From Adineta steineri (taxonomy: Eukaryota; Rotifera; Eurotatoria; Adinetida; Adinetidae): a stretch of DNA of 64,000 nucleotides. The DNA lies in NCBI GenBank assembly GCA_905250115.1, contig CAJNOI010000005.1, positions 496,001 to 560,000 on the forward strand. The letters run 5' to 3'. This document shows, one piece after another, positions 1 through 10,734 of the stretch. A program made the position numbers and the translations under genes. A model generated the notes under the pieces. That model was not told where the DNA came from. It worked only from the letters and a program-made list of their open reading frames with translations, and ran no database searches. Numbering within the stretch: the first letter of the stretch is position 1; the number at the start of each line of letters is the position of its first letter.

Positions 1-75
1 TTAAAAGAAAGCAAAGTAACACTTGTCCTCTCAATTTCTTTTTAATTTCAATTCATTTTTTTATTTATTAAATAG

Positions 76-300
76 ACACTTACTGCACTGTATCATCAGT
101 GTAATGATATTAGAGATGAAGAAGTTGAATACCTCTCATATGCTTTACAAGAGAGTACAGTAGAGATTCTATGTTATATTTATCTTTAATAAATTCATTT
201 TATTATTCGATAATAGACACTCTGTACATTAAAGTTGCATGACAATAATATTGGAGATACTGGAAAACAACATCTATTATATGCATTACAAAATAAGACA
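76..300 (+). pseudogene. Leucine-rich repeat (ribonuclease-inhibitor-like) gene remnant
   Basis: Two consecutive 84-nt segments, 76-159 and 217-300, each encode one 28-residue leucine-rich repeat beginning T-L and ending A-L-Q-x-x-T. The first contains CNDIRDEEVEYLSYALQ and the second DNNIGDTGKQHLLYALQNK. They are separated by a 57-nt GT-AG intron (160-216), in phase. This one-repeat-per-exon layout and the N-x-I-G-D-x-G signature fit the RNI-like repeats of NLR and related proteins, which mediate protein-protein contacts. The second repeat is not followed by a splice donor and the frame runs into unrelated sequence with a stop at 514-516, so the 3' end looks broken. The 5' part may lie outside the window. 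It could be the truncated tail of a larger gene or an isolated duplicate. Confidence 0.6.
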
Positions 301-2067
301 AAAAAATATGGGTTTGGGTGTGAATATTATTAGTATTCTTTGGTACAATGTCTTTGTTCGAAAAAGACCTCTGTTTTACAGTTTACCTGTAGTTTTAGAA
401 AATTCCATTTACAACGTAAAATATTATCGGTTTTTCATTGAAAGCCTTGAATTCTACAATGTCTTGTTTAAATGTGACACAAAAAATCTAAAAGCACATT
501 TAGGATCATCGCCCTAAGGAATCCTCTATCGAACAAGTTTGTTTCGTTTCTTTTTTCTTGTTCTCGTATGGTGTTTGGAAATATCTACCAAAGCGGACGA
601 AAAGAAATGATGTGATCACGTTCTCGCTCGTTTGTATATGATACATGGTATTTTGTCGTTCTATCTTTTCACCAATGTCTCATTGGCATATTATCACATG
701 TAAACTCGAAATGAAAAAGAAAGATATATCCTAGTGGATGCGTATTGTGCAACTGAGAATAATTGAAACAGTAGGTGTAAGCGAACATATACATTCTTTG
801 TTCGCATTCTTTCACACATATAATCATATAGTATTTCTTTCTTTTCTTCACATATATCTATCTGGTATTTTCCTTTTTTTTCTTTATCTTAATTCGTTCT
901 TCTTCTGTTGCTTTAACTTATATTGAAATTTCCAAGTGATGAATGAAAAGATATCACTTAGGTATTTTCCTAGAATATGTTATAGNNNNNNNNNNNNNNN
1001 NNNNNNNNNNNNNNNNNNNNNNNNNNNNNNNNNNNNNNNNNNNNNNNNNNNNNNNNNNNNNNNNNNNNNNNNNNNNNNNNNNNNNTTTTTTTTTGAATCT
1101 TTCTATTATTTTGATTACTTTTTCTATTTCACTTAATTACATAAAGATGTTTACACAGAAACTGAAAACACACTGCAATAGTACGTCATTTAGTTATTTT
1201 AATTTTTTATTTTTGATAAATTTGCTTAGTAACTGTACGTAGAAATATAATCTCAATTTTTTTAAATATTTATCTATATTCTTTAGGATTTGATATAATT
1301 GTTTGTTGCAATACAAATAAGTTCCTAGGTAATACACATAATGATTAATATGACTTTCTCTCAGAATATAATTAATATTCATTTTCCATTGAAAACATAT
1401 AAAGTATAGCATAATTACTAAAAAGGAAAATTATATCAACTATCGATTTATACTCAATGAGACGCAAGGAATCGTTATGATCTATCCTTGAAATAAAACA
1501 AAAATACTTTCTTTTCTCCTTCTTTTTCTTTTTTTCACATTTTGTTTTCTGATAATAACTAAATAAAAGAGATATCTTTAATAATATTTTTATAGTATTA
1601 AATGTGAATATGATTAAATTATATATTTTCATTTGATTAAGATTGATAAGGTCAAATGTGGATTGTTTGAAAATGCTTAAGATTACTCGAGTAAAGTAAG
1701 AATATTATCACAGTGTTAATGTTAGAGTTAGTATTGAACAAGAGATTCATACATTTATATTAATTGAAAACCTGAATTACATATAGCGTTGTTTACTTTT
1801 ATAAAATAATATATAACTATTAGAAGATTTATTTTTGAATTATTTTTTGTACGTAATTGTTCATCATATATATAAAATTCTTATTCTATTAGTTAGTCGA
1901 TCGAAAATATAATATATATATATAATGTATTATTCAGATATTAATTTTCATGGCTGATAGATATTTGAAATATCTTTCGGTAAAATCAAATATTATTATT
2001 ATTATCATTGGGTAAGAAATATTATATTTATTTTATTGGATTATATAGTAAGAATAACTTTTATTAG
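301..2067. other. Gene-free AT-rich stretch with an assembly gap
   Basis: No coding sequence is convincing here. Positions 986-1085 are 100 N, probably a scaffold gap of unknown true size. The flanks are low-complexity A/T-rich DNA. The 5' end of the following NHL gene (start codon and signal peptide) should lie in or near this stretch but could not be placed. Confidence 0.6.
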
Positions 2068-5000
2068 GTTTTTAATTGATGAAATATCGGCTCTGTCTAT
2101 TTGTCCAACGGCTGTTTGGGCATTGAATGCAACAACAGTAGTTGGTTCCATAGGGACACTAGTTAAAACCCCAGTTACCATTATTGTCGACAATAACAGT
2201 AATATTTATGTGGCTGATACTGGAAATTATCGTGTGCTACTACTTCCGACAAATTCCACTACAGGTATATTAAAAATCAACGGTAGCTTTGGTACTGGAT
2301 TGAATCAATTCTCGTCGAGTAAGTATGCGATTCTTTTATTGATATTTTCGTTGTAGTTTTTCGATTTGTTCTAGTGACTGATATGCGTATGGATGCCAAT
2401 GGTAATATCTATATACTAGATGGGACTTTATCACGTGTAACAAAATGGACACCAGGATCTACGAGTGGAATTCTTGTAGCGGGCGGTGGTTCCTTCAATG
2501 ATTATTTTGATGGACATGTGGACATCATGGGTCAATCTGGTGGAATGTTTATTGAACCTCAATCATTGTTTATTTGGATAGCTGATACAAACAATAGCAG
2601 AATCGTAAAATGGGTAAATTCATCAACAGCACTAACAGTAGTCTATGGTAGTTACGGTCGGAATTCTAATCAATTTATTTCTCCAACAGGATTATTCGTT
2701 GATACAGCTGCTGAAAATACACTTTATGTAGTAGATTTTGGAAATCATAGAATACAAATGTGGCTTCCAAATGCAACTAGTGGAATAACGGTGGCTGGAC
2801 TAACAGGTTACTATGGTACTGGACTAAATCAACTGTGGTATCCATCAGCAGTAGTTGTCGATAGTAACCAGAATATGTATATTACAGACATGGATAACTA
2901 TCGAATTCTCCAATGGAAAGTAGGTGCAAGTTTTGGAATGGTCATTGCAGGAACAGCACTAAGTACAGGATTATCGCCAAATCTACTTGGTTATCCATCT
3001 ACTATTAGCTTTGATCCGAGTGGATCACTTTTTGTTGCTGATACTACAAATAATCGTGTACAAAAATTTGCTATTTTTTGTCGTAAGATTTAACTCAGAT
3101 TAATAATTTTATTTTAATACTATATCGATATTCATTTTTATTACAGTGGTAAACATATCAACTACAACGGTTTCATCAGTAGTAACTACGACAAGTAAGT
3201 ATCATATTATTTTAAGCAAAATAGATATTCATTTCAATATTAATTTTTGCAATTTTTTTTCTGATTTTGAGATAGCATTTAACGCAAATAATTAATAGTT
3301 TATTAATCGAGAGGTAAATAAGTCATAGAAGTTTTCGTATGAAAAAAATTCGACAATAAGTAATATAACTTGGACACTAAGAATCAGATAGATATAGTTT
3401 AAGAAACCTTTTCTTTGTTGAATTACAAAATAGAAATTCAATTCTTAATATCAACACTTTTTCTCACTTATTACTGCATATATAATAAACTCATAAAATA
3501 CATATTGTACTATGTTTTTGTTTTTATTAGTGCCTATTTAGACTTCAAATTGCCCAATGACTGTCTGGGCATCAAATGCAACAACAATTGCTGGTTCACC
3601 CATTGGTATTGCAGGTTTTACCACAGCACTGTTAAATTCTCCTATAGGCATCGCGGTTGGCAAAAATGATTCGATTTTTGTCATAGACTATGGTATATCA
3701 TACTATCGTGTGCAACTTTTTTATCCTGGTAGTCAATTAGGAACAACAATCATTAACGCCACCTTAGGCACAGGTCTCAATCAACTCTCTACCGGTAAAT
3801 ATTCTAAGATAGTTGATATATAACCAATGTTTTCTTTATTTTAGTCACCAATCTGAACATAGATGCGAGTGGTAATATATATATACTTGATCTAGGAAAC
3901 GATCGTGTTACAAAATGGGCATCAGGAGCATCAGCGGGTATACTTGTAGCGGGTGGTAACGGAGTTGGCAGTTCTCTCAGCAAACTAAATTCTCCTTGGG
4001 ACATATTCGTTGAGCCAAATACATCTTATATTTGGATAGCTGATTCAGGCAATAATCGAATTGTTAAATGGATAAATAAATCGACTGCGATCCTAGTTGC
4101 CGGAGGGAGTGGTTCTGGTTTACAAGCTAATCAATTTAATACTCCATACGGATTATTCGTCGACACATCTGATTCAAATACACTTTACGTAGCAGACACA
4201 AAGAATTATCGAATCCAAAAATGGCTTTATGGAGCAAGCAATGGAACAACGGTAGCCGGACAATCAGGCGTATCTGGTAGTGCACTTAATCAACTTAATT
4301 CTCCAGATGCTTTGACTATGGATACGAATGGATCAATGTACATTGTGGATCGTGGGAATAATCGAATCGTTTTATGGTTATTAGGATCTACATCGGGCAT
4401 AGCTATTGCTGGTTCAAATACTTACGGAGCATTACCATCTCAACTATATAGTCCTTACTATGTTAGACTTGATTCAACTGGAGCACTTATTGTCAATGAT
4501 CACTATAACAATCGGATTCAAAGATTTTCTGTTCTTTGCTGTAAGTTTAATTCGTTTTTATAAAATATATTTAACGTGTATAGATACGTCTAACGAGAGG
4601 ACGTTGTCAACTGTCCAATCAAATTTTTTAATATAAGCTATTGAATTAAAGATTATTCACTATGCAGATTTCAAATATGAGTATGAAAAATCCTCTTAGA
4701 TCTTCATGGGATGGTTTTCTAGAAAACTATTTTCAAAATAATAACCTTTTTACTAACTATTGTTTTTATCCGCTCGTATTATGGAGCATATTGAATTATC
4801 TATAAAACAACAACAACTATTTCTGTTTTAAATTGAATCCTCGAGAAAATACAGCCATGTCCATGTAAATCTATATAACAAATGCACACTATAATAATAT
4901 AATAGTAAAACAGGAGAGTTTATATTATTTTTCTTGAGGTTCATTTTTTGCAAAACAGAAAAATTTGTTATTCTGAAGACAATTTGATATACTCTATAAT

Positions 5001-7799
5001 CTGAACAGATAAAAAACAAAATTTAGTTAAAAATTTGTTATTAATGAATTTAATCTAAAAAGAAGAGAAGGTTTTTACTCATAATTTATTTTTCTTAATT
5101 ATATTTTTTTATTTTATGTCTTCTAGCACCATATACGACGTCATCATCAACAACGTCATTATTAACCAACTCAACACCAATTGCTGCTACATTACAAAGT
5201 AAGATGGAATACATTGATTCAAAAACAAAATATCTAAATTATGCGATCATCTGTTTTTTTGTTATAGACACAACAACTGCTGTTCCACTTACTACCAATA
5301 GTCTTACAACATTAGCAAGTGAGTAGAAAATTATCTGAAAAGAAGTAGCTAGAAATAAAGTTTTATATGAAAAATACAAGCATCAAATGCGTTAATTATG
5401 TCGCATATAGAATATAGGTTTTAAACATGATTTAAGTTTATTTATTTTCTAATGAAAGAGTAATTGTCAAGTAGTTTAGAAAAATAAAATTGTTTTAACA
5501 TGTAAAACTATGATATAAAACTACAGTAATAGGATGCAGCTAAGCGTTTATAGCAACGCACTTTAACAATATCAAATGAATAGAAAATAATATAATGAAG
5601 TAACGCACATTTTTCATGATGTATATTCATTTGAAAAATTATAAAAATAATTCCATTATATAATATTTAGTCGATGTTTTGTTTATAATTTGAAACATCT
5701 AATTAAGATTAACAAGATTTTATGATAAGAAAATATATATTATAAATTACAATTGGTGTATATACATATCTTCTATAAGATGATTGTGTGATAATGTTAT
5801 ATACCACTTAAAAATTATGAATACTTCTATCTATATGATATGAATATAATCTGTTAGATAGAATGATGGATATAGCCTTGATATTTGTAAAATTTATAGA
5901 AGCTACAAAGATAAATATGTTTGCAGGATATTTCGAACAATAAATATTAAAATTGAATTTTATATAAGATAAATAAGATTGACGTAAGTGTTATCTTTTG
6001 AACAAAACTATTTAAAGAGATCATATCACGATATATTCCGAAGTTATTTTTATACAATATATTAGTTTTATTTCATAATCAGTTGTCTTTCATACTATTG
6101 ACAAGATACACATTTTTTGTAAATCAATATCTCTGTATTTTTTCTAATTGACTTAACAGATGGAATTCGGAAAGTTTGTTTTGCAGATATTTAATAGGGG
6201 TGCCTTATTATCATTACTTTTTCTTTTTTCAATTTAGCGTGGATCATAAGACGTACCAACAACTAATATGCGTCCATAGTGACCTGTATGTCTTATGATT
6301 CACACTAAAATGAAAAAAGAAAAAGTAATAAAGTAATGGTAATAAGGCAGTCGTAATATTTAATTAAATATTCTTTTCTTTCTATGTTAAAAATTTCTTT
6401 TTAATATAATTATACTCGATAATGCAATAGCAGTTGTTGAATTAGCCTAACTTAAACTAAAATTGATTATAAATTTCTGTATTTCGTATAGAAACATATA
6501 ATATGAGAAAACATAAGAATTACATTATCAGCTCAAATAAAAATTCAATGCAGGATCTTTTAGATAAGACAGAATTCTATGAAAAATCTTTATTACAAAA
6601 ATTTTATTCTCCTTTCTAATATTAGATTTTATTAAGAACTCGACTAAAAAGAAAAATGGAATTTATTAGTACTAAAGAGTAAAAAGAAGTAAAATTCTAA
6701 CTATTAAAATTGTAATCGACGTGAAACACAAACGAAATTATTCATTTTCTCTTTTTCAATAATGTTTCGTATATTTGCTATTATATTGACGAATTCAAAG
6801 TATTTATATGGATAAATAAATCATAATCAGATAGTTAATTAGAAATCTTAGAATACTGTTACATGAGATCAATAGTTGAAGACATTTATCATATTTAGAT
6901 AAAAATTATTCAGAGAACTTATTTAAAAATATCAATTACGAAATATCTATCAAACACAATATATTGTTATTTCTTCTCCCTAATGTATTAACTATTTTTT
7001 AAATAAATATTATATTCTGTTTTTTTCACTATTAGATAATCCAACAACTATACTATCAGCTTCAACATCAATCGCAAGTTCAGTTACATCATCAACAACA
7101 GTTTCAACGTCAGCAGTAGTCACACCATCGATCACAGTTTCAACGTCAGCAATAGGTACACCATCAGCAATAGTTCCAACATCACCAATAGTCACATCAT
7201 CAGTCACAGTTTCAACATCAGCGATAGTTTCAACATCACCAATAGCCACACCGTCAACAACAGTTTCAGCAATAGCCACACCATCAACAACAGTTTCAAC
7301 ATCAGCAGCAGATACATCATCAGCAATAGTTCCAACATCACCAATATCCACATCATCAACAACAGTTTCGACATCAGCAATAGTTACACCGTCAACAATA
7401 GTTTCAACATCAGCAATGGTCACACCATCAACAACAGTTTCAACGTCACCAATAGTTACACCATCGACCACAGTTTCAGCGTCAGCAATATCCATACCGT
7501 CAACTACAATTTCAACATTACCAATAGCCACACCGTCAACCACAGTTCCAGCATCAGCAATAGTCACACCATCTACAATAGTCTCAGCATCACCAATAGT
7601 TACACCATCAACAACAGTTTCAACGTCAACACTGGTCACAACATCACAAAACAGTAATTCAACTAATACTATAGCAAAATTATCATCAACAAGAGCTACA
7701 AACTCTCTATCATCAAATTATTCATTCGCAACTCGTCATTCGAATTCAAAATTATTAGTAGTATTATTTTGTGCTTTTATGATTTTTACAAACAATTAA
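2068..7799 (+). CDS. NHL beta-propeller protein with mucin-like stalk and GPI-type C-terminus
   Basis: Coding segments are 2068-2318, 2375-3082, 3147-3194, 3542-3794, 3845-4540, 5127-5198, 5268-5318 and 7036-7799. Two similar modules (2068-3082 and 3542-4540) each start with a C-P-x-x-V-W-x-x-N-A-T-T motif. Each holds about six NHL blades of the form D-x-x-G/N-x-I/L-Y-x-x-D-x-x-N-x-R-I/V. Both modules are split by an intron at the same place and phase. The rest is Thr/Ser-rich, ending in 12-residue repeats and a hydrophobic tail (about KLLVVLFCAFMIF) like a GPI-attachment signal. An extracellular, surface-anchored, ligand-binding protein is inferred. Two problems remain. No start codon or signal peptide was found. 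The 3194 to 3542 junction is out of phase (phase 1 into phase 0), whereas 3194 to 5127 is in phase. So module 2 may be alternatively spliced, a separate tandem gene, or joined through a weaker donor near 3180. Confidence 0.7.
6201..6349. mobile_element. 149-bp foldback (MITE-like) element in NHL-gene intron
   Basis: The element starts TGCCTTATTATCATTAC and ends GTAATGGTAATAAGGCA, which are inverted copies of each other. Pairing continues inward through a T-rich/A-rich arm to CATAAGAC (from 6248) and GTCTTATG (near 6290), leaving a loop of about 35 nt. Almost the whole element can fold into one long hairpin and it has no coding capacity. This is the form of a miniature inverted-repeat transposable element. 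It sits in the 1.7-kb intron before the last NHL-gene exon. No clear target-site duplication was seen. Confidence 0.65.
7075..7640 (+). repeat. Coding minisatellite, 36-nt unit, mucin-like Thr/Ser repeats
   Basis: About 14 imperfect copies of a 36-nt unit encode 12-residue Ser/Thr repeats (consensus near TVSTSAIVTPST). Some units are truncated and some have diverged. They form the stalk of the NHL protein and are likely heavily O-glycosylated. Repeat number is probably variable between alleles. Confidence 0.8.
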
Positions 7800-7970
7800 T
7801 TTTTCATTTTATTTATTCATTAATCTCTTTCTAATGCTTTCAATGTATTTAAAATTCATTTGCTTTTTGTCTAGTCAATGAATTGAACCCGCTACAAATT
7901 CTATAATAATTTTATTTATTGAACTGATAATACTAAGTCTGCATTATCTATTTGATTTTATTTGGACAAC

Positions 7971-8055
7971 GAGGGTGTGGCTGTGGCTGTAGCTATAAGT
8001 ATGGGTGTAAACCTCTATGAAAAGATTAATCATACGCATACCCAAACCCACCCTA
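7971..8055. repeat. Telomere-like G/T-rich imperfect hairpin (copy 1)
   Basis: A G-rich arm (AGGGTGTGG and ATGGGTGT at 7972-8009) is followed by a C-rich inverted arm (ATACCCAAACCCACCC at 8038-8053). The arms resemble degenerate TGTGGG repeats facing each other. Similar hairpins occur at 11239, 14685, 16633 and 53091. Confidence 0.5.
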
Positions 8056-8184
8056 CATAGTAGGAGAGTTGAAAATAACATCCATTTAGTACTACTAGCA
8101 ATTGACAAAATTCAATAAGGGTAACCGCAATGCGTTTTGCTAGCTTCTGATTAATTCCTAGTATTAATCTCTTATCCACGCCCT

Positions 8185-8320
8185 CTGATGAGTCTCTTAA
8201 GCAAGGACGAAACCAGTCATGACTGCTAGTTATTAGTGCTTACGATTTTTTAACATATAGAATATTTAAGCTATTTGAAAATCATCTTAACTGACATGAA
8301 ACCGGTCATGGCAGCTGTTC
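8185..8320 (+). ncRNA. Hammerhead-ribozyme-like core with a second degenerate copy
   Basis: At 8185-8191 is CTGATGA, followed by GTCT (8192-8195) that can pair with GGAC (8205-8208) as stem II. GAAAC follows at 8209-8213. These are the conserved catalytic-core elements of a hammerhead in the right order. After GAAAC comes CAGTC, which would allow a minimal 2-bp stem III and a GUC cleavage triplet. A related block, 8298-8320, repeats GAAACC-x-GTCATG but its upstream core is reduced to CTGACAT. No convincing stem I pairing was found, so activity is doubtful. Minimal hammerheads are known from Penelope-like retroelements and retrozymes; kinship with these is inference. Confidence 0.5.
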
Positions 8321-8519
8321 TTACATCCTCACCCAGTCTTACACCCCTCAACATACAGCATCTTGTTCTGAAATGTGTTCTCTAATTATAAATGCCGCTT
8401 TGTTCACTAAAACGTCAATTTATCTTGTTTATTAAAAAAATTATAGAAATACAAGAAAAATGAATAAGTTTGGAATGAAAATCCAATCTGTCTGTCAAAC
8501 TTTTTCTATTTACTTTCTT

Positions 8520-9206
8520 CTAGTTTTGATCAGACTGAAAAGTCAATTTGTTATTACTGATCTGTAATATTTGTTTTTCTTGTAATTCTTGAAGAACATA
8601 AGCATAGACAGCTTCGGGCATGATCTGTCGGTAATCATGATAGGCTTTACCAGCAACTCCAGATGCACCTGCTGCACCGCCAACACTTCCACCAACAAAA
8701 CCTCCAACAACAGATCCTACCAGTGGTATAGCCGCTCCAGCGGCAGCACCGATTACCACACCAGCACTAACACTCGCTAAAAATGCAGTTAAACCAGCTG
8801 TCACCGTTTTGCCCCAGTCTACCTCTTTTGTTTGGATTGCACTTGCAGCGACGATATTATATTTATCATCGCGCTTTTCAGCATACAAAACGTACGATTT
8901 TCGCAAGGTGTTTGACTGTGGTAGATCGTTATTACCACCATTACTTGCAAGCAACGTCGATGGATTATTATTTGTTAATGTTGTTAATGCCAATTCGTAC
9001 AGTTTTCGTAATTCTAAATCGGAACATCTACTGGTCACGATTTTCATTTCATCGCGGTCGAGACCTTCGTTTTTATTCCAATCAAACTGATGATTATAGC
9101 GAATCAATGTCATCAGTTTTTGATCGCGTCGTAAACTTTCTAAATACATTGACGCTTGACAAGGATTGAATATTCTTGGGTTACTTTCCATAAACACAGC
9201 GGACAT
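8520..9206 (-). CDS. Glycine-zipper protein (divergent-pair member A)
   Basis: Single open frame of 228 residues from an ATG at 9204-9206 (MSAVFMES). The frame stays open upstream to 9380, but that extra peptide is hydrophobic and unlike the neighbour, so the internal ATG is preferred. Layout: a helical N-terminal half; then a K-Y-N-I-V-A-A-S ... E-V-D-W-G-K segment; then a long Gly/Ala-rich stretch with repeated G-x-x-x-G spacing (for example VVGGFVGGSVGGAAGASG), able to pack as membrane-inserting helices; then a short charged tail. The gene is divergent to a related protein at 9570-10175, sharing the K-Y-x-x-V ... T-K/Q-x-V-D-W-G-K block and the zipper. Function unknown; membrane association is inferred. 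It is unlike its neighbour in most other positions, so the duplication is old. Confidence 0.7.
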   Translation of the reverse strand: MSAVFMESNPRIFNPCQASMYLESLRRDQKLMTLIRYNHQFDWNKNEGLDRDEMKIVTSRCSDLELRKLYELALTTLTNNNPSTLLASNGGNNDLPQSNTLRKSYVLYAEKRDDKYNIVAASAIQTKEVDWGKTVTAGLTAFLASVSAGVVIGAAAGAAIPLVGSVVGGFVGGSVGGAAGASGVAGKAYHDYRQIMPEAVYAYVLQELQEKQILQISNNKLTFQSDQN

Positions 9207-9569
9207 GGTAAGAACGATTTGAAACCAAGAATGAAGAGAGCGAGAAGAGATTTTTTCGTTATTCACCTTGCCGATATATGAAACGACATACTCCTTTATA
9301 TGCACAAAGATAAATAAGTCGGAAGAAAAAAAAACCCAAAAAGAGAAAATATCAACACAGCGAAGCGTATTATGTGTCAAAATGAAATTACCGTCATATA
9401 CAAAACGATAAGATCAGAACAAATATTTTTCCAAGTATTATACAGACACAAGTTGCAACTTAATATATAAGACGTCAAACACATTTCACTTTGAATAAAT
9501 CTTATTCACGAAAGCACACACACACACAGCTTTCTTCCCACCAATTGTATTCTGCTGAAACAGTCAGTT
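9207..9569. promoter_or_regulatory. Shared divergent promoter of the glycine-zipper pair
   Basis: The 363 bp between the two divergent start codons contain a TATATAA at 9464-9470, immediately followed by the palindrome GACGTC (9471-9476). A short CA tract lies near 9517-9528. The TATA-like box is about 100 bp upstream of the plus-strand ATG, suitable for that gene. No equally clear box was found for the minus gene. Confidence 0.4.
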
Positions 9570-10175
9570 ATGTCGAAGGCCCCTATTTCTGAAATTTCTC
9601 GCAATGAAGTAGTTAAATATACTGCACAAGTAGAAAGTACACAAGGTGTATTTTCCATGATTCAACAATCATTTACTTTTGATTTTGCAACATATCAACA
9701 GATCGATGATAACGATATGCAAACACTTGCCCGTCGAGTTCAAGATGACGATTTAAGAAATCTATTGCTTCAATCTGTTTTAATTGGCAATACTGGTGCA
9801 AAATATACAGATCATAATATACCTGGTGAAACTGGATTTAAGAAAACATTTTTGGCGTTCCGAAAAGTCGACGGAAAGTATGATGTTGTTTATTGTACAG
9901 CAACACAAAGAACAAAAGTCGATTGGGGGAAAATCGGTGCTTCTATAGGACTTGGAGCTGCAGCTGGAGGAGCAGTTGGTGGAGTAGCTCTATTAATACC
10001 CGGTATAAATATTGGAGCAGCAGCATTAATGTTAGGAGGAGCTGCTATCGGTGGAGTTACTGGAGGTGCAGCTGCGGGCACAGCAGCTATTATACAAAAA
10101 CGGGATATATCAAACGTTGTTATGGGTTACATTGGAAAAGAACTATCAGATAGAAATCTCCTACGATTAGTTTAA
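9570..10175 (+). CDS. Glycine-zipper protein (divergent-pair member B)
   Basis: Single-exon frame of 201 residues starting MSKAPISEISRNEVVKYTAQ. The N-terminal ~95 residues are polar and helical. A block with F-R-K-V-D-G-K-Y-D-V-V-Y and T-K-V-D-W-G-K (about residues 92-118) matches the same block in the divergent neighbour. Residues ~119-175 are a run of Gly/Ala with G-x-x-x-G repeats (for example GLGAAAGGAVGGVALLIPG). The last ~25 residues are charged. No signal peptide is obvious. The zipper could form one or two membrane-inserting hairpins. I do not recognise a characterised family; the pair may be co-regulated from the common intergenic segment. Confidence 0.75.
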   Translation: MSKAPISEISRNEVVKYTAQVESTQGVFSMIQQSFTFDFATYQQIDDNDMQTLARRVQDDDLRNLLLQSVLIGNTGAKYTDHNIPGETGFKKTFLAFRKVDGKYDVVYCTATQRTKVDWGKIGASIGLGAAAGGAVGGVALLIPGINIGAAALMLGGAAIGGVTGGAAAGTAAIIQKRDISNVVMGYIGKELSDRNLLRLV

Positions 10176-10429
10176 ACCAAATCAATGATTCATACTAGTT
10201 TTTCATGTGCCTGTGATTTTTCTTTGTACTTCATTGAAACAAAAGTAGATAATATTATTCCAGAAAGTGACTTTCTTGTATGTTGTGGCTTATAAACTTT
10301 TATTTTTGCTTTCCAAAAATATAATTGCCATTCAGTATGTACACTCTTGTTTTTGTCGCGAGATTAGCTGAAGATTGAGTAACAAAAGAGAACATCCTTT
10401 TTCAGCAGTACTCAGGTGGAGCATACTCT

Positions 10430-10665
10430 GTCGTTAACGACCGTTAACGGAGAAAAGCGGAGATCGTACAAGACTTTCATATACGACTGCCGTGTACGAA
10501 GTGATACGACGAGAAACGTATTTTATATACGGAGGCCGTGAAAAACCACGAAATATCTGGAAGGTAAACTTCTATACTCCGTATACCGAGGTATACGACT
10601 GCCGTATATTATCGTTTGTCACTATGTGCAATTGTATATGGTCGTACACGACTACTATATGCTCA
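10430..10665. repeat. Palindrome-rich tract with repeated ATACGACTGCCGT motif
   Basis: The near-palindrome TATACGACTGCCGTGTA (about 10480-10496) recurs as TATACGACTGCCGTATA (about 10592-10608). Weaker versions such as ATATACGGAGGCCGTG and GTCGTACACGACTACTATAT lie around them. GTTAACGACCGTTAACGG near 10432-10450 is a further short duplication. CpG content is locally higher than in the surroundings. No coding sequence. Confidence 0.55.
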
Positions 10666-10734
10666 ATCTGAGAAAATCGTAACGAAGTAAGATTTGAATA
10701 GATGTATTATATTTTTTAGTATTTATGTTTGCAT

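Noticed and set aside
7010-7639. 209-codon minus-strand open frame of D-V-E-T-V-V-D-G-V repeats
   Set aside because: It is exactly antisense to the mucin repeats, which have the right phase, neighbouring exons and a GPI-type end on the plus strand.
9890-10153. Alternative frames over the glycine-zipper gene (Pro/Ala-rich minus strand; Trp/Ser/Cys-rich plus strand)
   Set aside because: Both are shadows of the GC-richer Gly/Ala codons of the real gene.
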